Positions 1 through 5,684 of a DNA stretch of 5,684 bases are shown piece by piece (position 1 is the stretch's first letter; each line of letters opens with the position of its first letter). The position numbers were made by a program, and so were the translations under genes. The notes beneath the pieces were generated by a model. The model did no database searches and was not told the origin of the DNA. It saw only the letters and a list, made by a program, of their open reading frames with translations. Origin of the DNA: Pseudomonadota bacterium (GTDB lineage: Bacteria > Pseudomonadota > Alphaproteobacteria > Acetobacterales > Acetobacteraceae); NCBI GenBank assembly GCA_021845835.1, contig JAJZVE010000341.1, positions 1 to 5,684 on the forward strand, read 5' to 3'.

Positions 1-3000
1 CGCATCGCCGGCGGCGAGCGACGGGCGCATGCCCAGGCGGCGGGCCAGCCGGTCGAAGGCGAGGTAGATCACCGGCGTGGTGAACAGCGTCAGCAACTGG
101 CTCAGCAGCAGGCCGCCGACGATGGCAACGCCGAGCGGGCGGCGCAGCTCCGATCCCGTGCCCTGGCCCAGCATCAGCGGCAGCGCGCCCAGCATCGCCG
201 CCATCGTCGTCATCATGATCGGGCGGAAGCGCAGCATGCACGCCTCGAAGATCGCGGCGCGCGGCGGGCGCCCCTCCTCGCGCTCGGCGGCCAGCGCGAA
301 GTCGATCATCATGATCGCGTTCTTCTTGACGATGCCGATCAGCAGCACGATGCCGATGATCGCGATCACGTCCAGGTCGTCGCCGGCGATCATCAGCGCC
401 AGCAGCGCGCCCACGCCCGCGGAGGGCAGCGTGGAGAGGATCGTCACCGGATGGACGAAGCTCTCGTACAGCACGCCGAGCACGATATACATCGTCGCGA
501 CCGCGGCGAGCAGAAGCAGCGCCTCGTTGCCCAGCGAGGACTGGAACGCCGCCGCCGCGCCCTGGAAGGCGGTGATGAAACTGTCCGGCAGGTGCAGGCT
601 CGCCTCGGCGTCGCGGATCGCCTGCACCGCCGCCCCCAGCGAGGCGCCGGGCGCCAGGTTGAACGAGATCGTCGTCGCCGGGAACTGGCCGAAATGCGTG
701 ATCTGCAGCGGCGCGTTGCGCTGTTCCAGATGCACGATCGCCGACAGCGGCACCTGTCCGCCCGGCGCCGAGGCCGAGGGCAGATAAAGCTGGTCCAGTC
801 CCTTCAGGGACTGCTGAATCGCCGGGTCGGCCTCCAGGATCACGCGGTACTGGTTGGACTGGGTGAAGATGGTGGAGACGATGCGCTGGCCGAACACGTC
901 GTACAGCACGTTGTCCACCGTCGCCGGCGTGATGCCGAAGCGTGCGGCGGTGGCGCGGTCGATGACGATGTCGAGCGCCTGCCCCTGCGCCTGCATGTCG
1001 CTCGCCACGTCGGCCAGCGCCGGGCTTTGCTGCAGCTTCCGCATCAGCCGCGGCACCCAGGTGGCGAACTCGGCCGGGTTCGCATCCTCCAGCACGAACT
1101 GGTACTGCGTGCGGCTGACGGTGGATTCGATGGTCAGGTCCTGCACCGGCTGCATGTAGAGCGTGATGCCGGTGACCTGCGCCACCTCCCGCTGCAGCCG
1201 GCGGATGATCTGCGTCGCCGTCAGGGTCCGCCGGTCGCGCGGCGTCAGCACGATCAGGAAGCGCCCGGTGTTCAGCGTGGTGTTGGTGCCGTCGACGCCG
1301 ATGAAGGAACTCAGGGCCGCCACGTCGGGGTCGCGCAGGATCGCATCCGCCAGCGCCTGCTGCCGCGCCGCCATCGCGGGGAAGGAAATGCTCTGCGACG
1401 CCTCGGAAATGCCCTGGATCTCGCCGGTGTCCTGCGCCGGGAAGAAACCCTTGGGGATCGCCACATACAGCGCGATCGTGACGCCGAGCGTCAGCACCGC
1501 GACCATGAGCGTCGCCGCCTGCCGGTCCAGCACCCAGTTCAGCGCGCGGCCGTAGTGGTGGATGGTCCAGTCGAACACGCGCTCGGCGCGCAGGTCGAAG
1601 CGGCTGCGCTCGGCATCCGGGCGGTGGCGCAGCAGCCGCGCGCACATCATCGGCACCAGCGTCAGCGACACGATGGCCGAGATCACGATGGTCACCGCCA
1701 GCGTGATCGCGAACTCGTGGAACAGCCGCCCGACCACGTCGCCCATGAACAGCAGCGGGATCAGCACCGCGATCAGCGACACGGTCAGCGAGATGATGGT
1801 GAAGCCGATCTGCTGCGCGCCCTGCAGCGCCGCCTGCAGCGGCGGCTCGCCGGCCTCGACGTAGCGGGCGATGTTCTCGATCATCACGATCGCATCGTCC
1901 ACCACGAAGCCGGTGGAGATGGTCAGCGCCATCAGCGAGAGATTGTCGAGCGAGAAGCCGAGCAGGTACATCACGCCGAACGTGCCGATCAGCGACAGCG
2001 GCGCCGACAGGCTGGGGATGATGGTGGCCGGCACGTTGCGCAGGAAGACGAAGATCACCGCGACCACCAGGGCGACGGCCAGCGCCAGCTCGAACTGCAC
2101 GTCGGCGACCGAGGCGCGGATCGTCTGCGTGCGGTCGGACAGCACCGACACGTCCAGCGCCGCCGGCAGGCCGGCGCGCACCTCCGGCAGCAGCGCCTTG
2201 ATCTCCTCCACCACGCGGATCACGTTGGCGCCGGGCTGGCGGCGGATGTTGACGATCACCGCCGGGGTTCGGTTCGCCCAGGCGGCGAGCTGCGTGTTCT
2301 CCGCCCCCTCGACGATGTCGGCCACGTCCGACAGATGCACCGGCGCGCCGTTGCGATACGCGATGATGATGCGGCGGTACTGCGCCGCGCTGGTCAACTG
2401 GTCGTTGGCGTTGATGGTGGTGGCGCGGCGCGGTCCGTCGAAGCCGCCCTTGGGGATATTGACGTTGAAGTTGACGATGGTGGTGCGCACGTCATCGATC
2501 GAAAGCCCGTAGGCGGCCAGCGCCTGCGGCTTGATGCGCACGCGCACCGCCGGCCGCTGCCCACCCGACAGGCTGACCAGCCCGACGCCGGAAAGCTGCG
2601 AGATCTTCATCGCCAGCCGCGTGTCGGCGATGTCCTCCACCTGCGTCAGGGGCAGGGTTTTCGAGGTGACGGCGAGCGTCATGATCGGCGCGTCGGCCGG
2701 ATTCACCTTGGCGTAGATCGGCGGCGCCGGCAGGTCGGCGGGCAGGAAGTTGGTCGCGGCGTTGATCGCCGCCTGCACCTCCTGCTCGGCCACGTCGATG
2801 TCGAGCGACAGCGCGAACTGCAGCGTGATCACCGAGGCGCCGCCGGAACTGCTCGACGTCATCTGGTTCAGCCCCGGCATCTGGCCGAACTGCTGCTCCA
2901 GCGGCGCGGTCACCGCCGTGGTCATCACCTCGGGACTGGCGCCGGGATAGAAGGTCTGCACCTGGATGGTCGGGTAATCGACCTCCGGCAGCGCCGACAG

Positions 3001-3099
3001 CGGCAGGAAGCTGTAGGCCATCGCCCCGACCAGCAGGATCGCCACCATCAGCAGCGTCGTGCCGACCGGGCGCAGGACGAACAGGCGGGAGGGGTTCAC
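1..3099 (-). CDS. mdtB: RND multidrug efflux permease, MdtB type (3' end off window)
   Basis: Inner-membrane proton/drug antiporter of the RND (AcrB/HAE1) family, working with the adjacent adaptor and an outer-membrane channel. The 1033 codons visible are open to base 1. E. coli relatives are about 1025-1040 residues, so few are missing. The layout is canonical: TM1 at about 8-33, a periplasmic loop to about 335, TM2-6, TM7 at about 529-548, a second periplasmic loop to about 855, then TM8-12. Proton-relay residues are present: D401 and D402 ([13 protein letters not shown]), K926 ([14 protein letters not shown]), R957 and T964, matching AcrB D407/D408/K940/R971/T978. [10 protein letters not shown] and [10 protein letters not shown] fit MdtB better than MdtC as I recall them. 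The start is GTG at 3099. An in-frame stop at 3132-3130 rules out a longer product, and the next in-frame Met lies inside TM1. The GTG overlaps the mdtA stop (GTGA), with a weak GGAG 12 bases upstream, so coupled translation is likely. Substrates cannot be read from the sequence. Confidence 0.96.
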   Translation of the reverse strand, partial: MNPSRLFVLRPVGTTLLMVAILLVGAMAYSFLPLSALPEVDYPTIQVQTFYPGASPEVMTTAVTAPLEQQFGQMPGLNQMTSSSSGGASVITLQFALSLDIDVAEQEVQAAINAATNFLPADLPAPPIYAKVNPADAPIMTLAVTSKTLPLTQVEDIADTRLAMKISQLSGVGLVSLSGGQRPAVRVRIKPQALAAYGLSIDDVRTTIVNFNVNIPKGGFDGPRRATTINANDQLTSAAQYRRIIIAYRNGAPVHLSDVADIVEGAENTQLAAWANRTPAVIVNIRRQPGANVIRVVEEIKALLPEVRAGLPAALDVSVLSDRTQTIRASVADVQFELALAVALVVAVIFVFLRNVPATIIPSLSAPLSLIGTFGVMYLLGFSLDNLSLMALTISTGFVVDDAIVMIENIARYVEAGEPPLQAALQGAQQIGFTIISLTVSLIAVLIPLLFMGDVVGRLFHEFAITLAVTIVISAIVSLTLVPMMCARLLRHRPDAERSRFDLRAERVFDWTIHHYGRALNWVLDRQAATLMVAVLTLGVTIALYVAIPKGFFPAQDTGEIQGISEASQSISFPAMAARQQALADAILRDPDVAALSSFIGVDGTNTTLNTGRFLIVLTPRDRRTLTATQIIRRLQREVAQVTGITLYMQPVQDLTIESTVSRTQYQFVLEDANPAEFATWVPRLMRKLQQSPALADVASDMQAQGQALDIVIDRATAARFGITPATVDNVLYDVFGQRIVSTIFTQSNQYRVILEADPAIQQSLKGLDQLYLPSASAPGGQVPLSAIVHLEQRNAPLQITHFGQFPATTISFNLAPGASLGAAVQAIRDAEASLHLPDSFITAFQGAAAAFQSSLGNEALLLLAAVATMYIVLGVLYESFVHPVTILSTLPSAGVGALLALMIAGDDLDVIAIIGIVLLIGIVKKNAIMMIDFALAAEREEGRPPRAAIFEACMLRFRPIMMTTMAAMLGALPLMLGQGTGSELRRPLGVAIVGGLLLSQLLTLFTTPVIYLAFDRLARRLGMRPSLAAGDA

Positions 3100-4397
3100 G
3101 GCGTCGCGCGACTCCGCGACGCGGCACCCTCATGGCCCGCCCGGTGCGAGGCCGCCGCGCCCGTCGCCTTGCCGTCCAGTTCCTGCACGCTGACGCGCGT
3201 GCCCTCGCGCAGCCGGTCGGTGCCGTCGATCACCACGCGGTCGCCCGGCGCCAGTCCGGCGACGATCTGCTCGTGGTCGCCATCCACCGTCCCGGTCTTC
3301 ACCGTCCGCACCGTCACCGTATCGTCCGGCTTCACCAGCCAGACATAGGCGCCGGGCGCGCCGCGCTGCACGGCGGCGGTCGGCACCGTCACCACGCCAT
3401 GCAGCGTGTTCACCAGCAGCCGCGCATTGACGAACTGGTTGGGGAACAGCATCTCGTCCTTGTTGGGGAAGATCGCGCGCAGCTTCCAGGTGCCGGTGGT
3501 GGTGTCGACCTGATTGTCGATGGTGCCGACCTTGCCCGTCGCCAGTTCTGTCGTGTTGCTGCGGTCATAGGCGATCACCGGCAGCACCGCCCCGGCGTGA
3601 TAGCGCCGCAGCACCTCCGGCAGATTGTCCTCCGGCAGCGGGAAGATCACCGACATCGGCTGCAGCTGCGTCACCACGACCAGCCCGTTGGCATCGCTCG
3701 GCTGCACGAAATTGCCCGGATCGACCAGCCGCAGCCCGACCCGCCCGTCCACCGGCGAGGTGATGTGGCAGTAGATCAGGTTGACCTTCTGCGCATCGAT
3801 CTGCGCCTGGTCGGAGCGGATGGCGCCCTCGTACTGCTTGACCAGATAGACCTGATCCTCCGCCTGCTGGCGGGCGATGCTGTCCTGCCGCAGCAGCGTC
3901 TGGTAGCGCTTGAGGTCGATCTGCGCCTGCTTCAGCAGCGCCTCGTCGCGCGCAAGCTGCCCCTGGTACTGCTCCAGCAGCGCCTGATAGGGGCGCGGGT
4001 CGATCTGCGCCAGGAAATCGCCCTTGTGGACGATCTGGCCTTCCTTGAACCCGACCTCCTGCAGCTCCCCGGCGATCTGCGTGCGCACGGTGACGGTGGC
4101 GAGCGGGGTGACGGTGCCGATCGCGTCCAACATGATCCGCACATCGCCCGTCGCCGCCGTCGCCAGGGCCACCGGCTGCGGCGGCAGCGCGCCGCGGTGG
4201 GCGCCATGCGGCGCGGGGGCGGTTGCCGGCGCCATCGCGCGCCGCGCCACCAGCCCGGCGCCCGCCAGCACCAGCAGCACCAGCAGCCAGCGGCCGAGAC
4301 GCAGGCGACGCGGACGGGTCGTCACCGGCGCGGGCGCGCGGGCGACCGCATCGGCATGGCCGGGCGGCAGGCGGGTGGCTTCGGCGTGATCGTTCAT
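3096..4397 (-). CDS. mdtA: RND efflux periplasmic adaptor (membrane fusion protein), MdtA type
   Basis: Periplasmic adaptor bridging the RND permease to a TolC-like channel; 433 residues, close to the usual size. An Arg-rich cytoplasmic N-terminus (28-36) leads into one hydrophobic anchor (about 37-51). There is no lipobox Cys, so it is probably membrane-anchored by this helix. A Pro/Ala/His linker follows. The first lipoyl half is at about 101-135 ([20 protein letters not shown]), a Gln-rich coiled-coil hairpin at about 137-207, and the second lipoyl half at about 214-231 (SPVDGRVGL). The beta-barrel (about 240-330) contains [12 protein letters not shown], and the membrane-proximal domain runs to about 405. 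The C-terminal tail (410-433) is low-complexity Ala/Ser/Arg/His. In the hairpin tip, R164 and L168 of the channel-docking RxxxLxxxxxxS motif are kept, but the Ser position is A175. I chose ATG at 4397. A GTG at 4481 would add 28 residues unlike an adaptor N-terminus. No Shine-Dalgarno precedes the ATG. It overlaps mdtB by four bases, marking one operon. Confidence 0.94.
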   Translation of the reverse strand: MNDHAEATRLPPGHADAVARAPAPVTTRPRRLRLGRWLLVLLVLAGAGLVARRAMAPATAPAPHGAHRGALPPQPVALATAATGDVRIMLDAIGTVTPLATVTVRTQIAGELQEVGFKEGQIVHKGDFLAQIDPRPYQALLEQYQGQLARDEALLKQAQIDLKRYQTLLRQDSIARQQAEDQVYLVKQYEGAIRSDQAQIDAQKVNLIYCHITSPVDGRVGLRLVDPGNFVQPSDANGLVVVTQLQPMSVIFPLPEDNLPEVLRRYHAGAVLPVIAYDRSNTTELATGKVGTIDNQVDTTTGTWKLRAIFPNKDEMLFPNQFVNARLLVNTLHGVVTVPTAAVQRGAPGAYVWLVKPDDTVTVRTVKTGTVDGDHEQIVAGLAPGDRVVIDGTDRLREGTRVSVQELDGKATGAAASHRAGHEGAASRSRATP

Positions 4398-4410
4398 GGT
4401 TTCGACTATA
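4398..4410 (-). promoter_or_regulatory. Possible -10 box for mdtAB, giving a near-leaderless transcript
   Basis: On the minus strand the hexamer TATAGT (4410-4405) matches the sigma-70 -10 consensus TATAAT at five of six bases. It ends seven bases before the mdtA ATG. Normal spacing would start the transcript at about 4398-4397, so the mRNA would be leaderless or nearly so. This would fit the absence of a Shine-Dalgarno sequence. I see no -35 hexamer at 16-18 bases spacing (GACCAT at 17) and no extended -10 TG. The promoter would therefore be weak, activator-dependent or spurious. A TTGCCC at 4423-4418 is only seven bases from the box and cannot serve as its -35. Confidence 0.25.
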
Positions 4411-4813
4411 CTGCACTCGGGCAAGGGATGGTCGCGCGCGCGCGGATTGCGGCCGTGCGCGGGGAATATGGCGGGCAGCACCGGGCTGCTGTCGCCAGGC
4501 GACGCCCCGCCGGCCGCTCCCGGCCGCCCGGCGGCCTGCCCACGCCGGACCGACGGCTGGCCACGGGACCGTCGCCCGCGCAGTTCATGCGGAAATCCGT
4601 CCCGATGCCCGCCTCACGCTATCCGATTCCTTTCCCCCGACCGCGCCACCTGGGTGCGGTGTCCCCGACCACGGCGACCCGAGACATGGGCGTGCGCAAA
4701 CTTCGTGCCAGGGGGCGTGCCGGGCGCGGGCGCGGCAACCGGCGCCCTGCATGCGTTGCGGGGGACGCCATGCGTCCGGTTCCGCGACGGCGTCGTCCGT
4801 TGTGGCGACAGGT

Positions 4814-4832
4814 CGGCGGGATTGCCCCGCCG
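4814..4832 (-). terminator. GC-rich hairpin after the small ORF, possible terminator
   Basis: A perfect 7-bp stem (CGGCGGG at 4814-4820, CCCGCCG at 4826-4832) encloses a 5-base loop. It starts 10 bases beyond the stop codon of the small minus-strand ORF (4845-4843). The position suits a terminator, but the bases after it on the minus strand (ACCTGTCGCC) contain no T-run, so it is not a classical intrinsic terminator. It may be an mRNA 3' stabilising stem, or chance pairing in GC-rich DNA. Confidence 0.3.
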
Positions 4833-4842
4833 GCCGTTCACC

Positions 4843-5046
4843 TCAGAAGAAAGCGGCGATCAGCTCGGCAATCCCGAACCAAAGCACCGCCGACAGCGTT
4901 ACGATAACAATCAACGCGGCGCGCACCGGCAGGCGCTGCGCCGCCCCCTCGACGTGCATGTCCTTGGAATCGCTACGCGGCGCTGTTCGCGGGGACAAAA
5001 ATTCCCTCTCGAAACCAATAGCCGCCAGCCTGCCATGAGCGGTCAT
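4843..5046 (-). CDS. Small single-helix membrane protein, function unknown
   Basis: I do not recognise a named family. From ATG 5046 the product is 67 residues: a polar N-terminal 29, then a 38-residue segment beginning MHVEGAAQRLPVRAALIV that ends with one strongly hydrophobic helix (about residues 43-66) and the terminal residues AAFF. The Arg residues before the helix predict N-terminus-in topology, and a Glu (ELIAAFF) sits near the far end of the helix. An internal ATG at 4959 gives a 38-residue form that keeps the whole helix, but AAGGA lies only one base upstream of it. For ATG 5046 an AGG lies about 10 bases upstream, and a TTG at 5049 is also possible. The start is therefore unsettled. 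It lies 77 bases after the epimerase stop on the same strand and may be co-transcribed with it. Its hydrophobic pattern argues for a real gene over a chance frame; length and lack of homology evidence keep confidence moderate. Confidence 0.5.
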   Translation of the reverse strand: MTAHGRLAAIGFEREFLSPRTAPRSDSKDMHVEGAAQRLPVRAALIVIVTLSAVLWFGIAELIAAFF

Positions 5047-5123
5047 CAATTCAAAGCCTCATACCCGGAACATTTTCTTGAGCACGATGGCTTCCGTGTA
5101 GACCGCAATAGGTTGCCGGGACG
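4990..5123. other. AT-richer pocket between epimerase and small ORF
   Basis: GC drops here against the GC-rich flanks: 5041-5100 is 28 of 60 G/C and 4981-5040 is 35 of 60. It covers the epimerase-small ORF gap and the polar N-terminal part of the longer small-ORF reading. Such a dip often marks promoter DNA, but I could not find a convincing -35/-10 pair on the minus strand. An imperfectly placed CGGAA/TTCCG pair (5095-5091 and 5069-5065) could form a 5-bp stem with a long loop, too weak to call. If this is the promoter, it favours the short 38-residue form from ATG 4959. Confidence 0.35.
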
Positions 5124-5684
5124 TTACTCGCCGGCCAGTTGCTCGCGCATGGCTGCCAGCCCCGCCTCCAGGCGCGTCCCGGCCGCGACACCAAGGGCGG
5201 CGGTGGCGCGGGCGGGATCGCCGAGCGAGCGGGCGATGTCGCCGGCGCGCGCCGGGCCATGCGTGATCTCGGGCGCGACCCCGAACACGGCGCCGAGCGT
5301 GGCGGCAAGGTCGCGGACGCTGGTCTCCCGCCCGGTGCAGACGTTCAGCACCCCGCTTCCGCCCTCGCGCGCCAGCAGCGCCATCGCCGCGCGCAGATGC
5401 GCCACCACGTCGCCGACATGCACGAAGTCGCGCGTCTGCGTGCCGTCGCCGTGCAGCGTGACCGGCAGGCCGCGCGCCAGCCGGGCGGCGAAGATGGAGA
5501 CGACGCCGCTATAGGGCGAGGACGGGTCCTGCCGCGGGCCATAGACATTGAAGAACCGCATCCCGAGCGTCGGCACGCCATGCACCAGCGTCGCCACCCG
5601 CGCATGCAGCTCCGACCCCAGCTTGTCGGCGCCATAGGCGGTGCGCGGCGCGCAGGGCGCGTCCTCCTGTGCCACGGCGCCGGC
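5124..5684 (-). CDS. NAD-dependent nucleotide-sugar epimerase/dehydratase, C-terminal part
   Basis: Extended short-chain dehydrogenase/reductase of the GalE/WbpP-like group, which interconvert NDP-sugars through an NAD-bound keto intermediate in the cytoplasm to supply glycan and polysaccharide synthesis. The window holds 186 residues to a TAA stop; the frame stays open through base 5684. The N-terminal Rossmann NAD-binding half (roughly 130 residues for a family length of about 310-320) is off the right edge. Counting from the first visible residue, the catalytic YxxxK is Y17-K21 (YGADK). RFFNVYGPRQDP (43-54) is the usual post-catalytic strand and substrate loop, and HGDGTQTRDFVHVGDV (78-93) is the sugar-nucleotide-binding and substrate-domain signature. 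The GTG at 5675 is internal, not the start. The exact sugar cannot be assigned without the N-terminal half; a UDP-hexose or UDP-HexNAc 4-epimerase is most likely, and a dTDP- or GDP-sugar dehydratase is possible. Its role is unrelated to the downstream pump. Confidence 0.92.
   Translation of the reverse strand, partial: AGAVAQEDAPCAPRTAYGADKLGSELHARVATLVHGVPTLGMRFFNVYGPRQDPSSPYSGVVSIFAARLARGLPVTLHGDGTQTRDFVHVGDVVAHLRAAMALLAREGGSGVLNVCTGRETSVRDLAATLGAVFGVAPEITHGPARAGDIARSLGDPARATAALGVAAGTRLEAGLAAMREQLAGE

Larger units (their letters stand above)
4398..4842. other. Gene-free stretch upstream of mdtA
   Basis: About 445 bases without a convincing gene on either strand. The open frames crossing it encode Arg/Pro/Ala-rich sequence with no recognisable domain, as expected by chance at this GC content. 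I see no tRNA-like T-arm, rRNA or CRISPR pattern. Visible structure is limited to a CG dinucleotide run of 12 bases at 4433-4444, a perfect hairpin at 4511-4526 (CGGCCG, loop ctcc, CGGCCG) nested in a wider CCGCCGG/CCGGCGG inverted repeat at 4507-4534, and the hairpin at 4814-4832 listed separately. It presumably carries the mdtAB promoter region, but no operator could be identified. Confidence 0.5.

Noticed and set aside
2492..3133. A 213-codon minus-strand frame inside mdtB
   Set aside because: Out of frame with the permease; Arg/Gly/Ala/Pro-rich shadow with no domain. The frame starting at GTG 3099 gives the conserved RND sequence.
451..3348. A 965-codon plus-strand open frame running opposite mdtB, and a 591-codon one opposite mdtA (3132-4907)
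   Set aside because: They are antisense to well-supported genes. The products are rich in Arg, His, Gln and Asp with no domain, which is what the complement of G/C-ended codons yields in high-GC DNA. The permease and adaptor on the other strand explain the sequence fully.
4433..4444. Alternating CG run that could favour Z-DNA
   Set aside because: Only 12 bases in GC-rich DNA; expected by chance and with no other supporting signal.
4398..4481. A 28-residue N-terminal extension of the adaptor from GTG 4481
   Set aside because: The extension (with CSIVET before the Met) is unlike adaptor N-termini, has no ribosome binding site, and would cover the likely promoter region. ATG 4397 leaves a sensible cytoplasmic tail and anchor.
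4614..4841. A 75-codon minus-strand frame in the gap upstream of mdtA
   Set aside because: Arg/Pro/Gly-rich, no hydrophobic or domain pattern, no ribosome binding site noted; typical chance frame at this GC content.
4398..5123. Possible tRNA, riboswitch, CRISPR or insertion-sequence remnant in the gene-poor part
   Set aside because: No T-arm consensus, no regularly spaced repeats, no terminal inverted repeats with target duplications and no transposase fragment were found on either strand.
5051..5308. An 85-codon minus-strand frame overlapping the epimerase 3' end
   Set aside because: Out of frame with the epimerase, which carries conserved SDR motifs; the translation is low-complexity Ala/Pro/Arg.

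Overview
The window reads almost entirely from the minus strand and is GC-rich, with strong G/C preference at third codon positions. It looks like a high-GC Gram-negative bacterium. The RND pump with a periplasmic adaptor requires an outer membrane. An alphaproteobacterium is my best guess, but that rests on general protein character and not on a marker gene.

Layout in transcription order (right to left): (1) 5684-5124, the C-terminal 186 residues of an NAD-dependent nucleotide-sugar epimerase/dehydratase whose start lies off the right edge. (2) 5046-4843, a small probable one-helix membrane protein, preceded by a locally AT-richer pocket and followed by a GC-rich hairpin. (3) 4842-4398, about 445 bases in which I find no convincing gene. 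(4) 4397-3096, mdtA, the periplasmic adaptor (membrane fusion protein) of an RND efflux pump. (5) 3099-1, mdtB, the inner-membrane RND permease, which overlaps mdtA by four bases (GTGA). It is open to the first base of the window, so only its last few residues and stop are missing.

mdtA and mdtB form a translationally coupled operon of the MdtABC type, in which two different RND permeases share one adaptor and an outer-membrane TolC-like channel. The second permease (mdtC) is expected just beyond the left edge; no outer-membrane factor and no regulator is visible here. The permease has the full set of proton-relay residues and no internal stop or frameshift, so the pump appears functional. 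The epimerase and small protein probably belong to a separate envelope-polysaccharide locus that ends before the pump operon.

I found no previously undescribed system. The points worth a second look are an alanine at the serine position of the adaptor's channel-docking motif, an adaptor start codon with no Shine-Dalgarno sequence and a -10-like box right behind it, and the unassigned small membrane protein.
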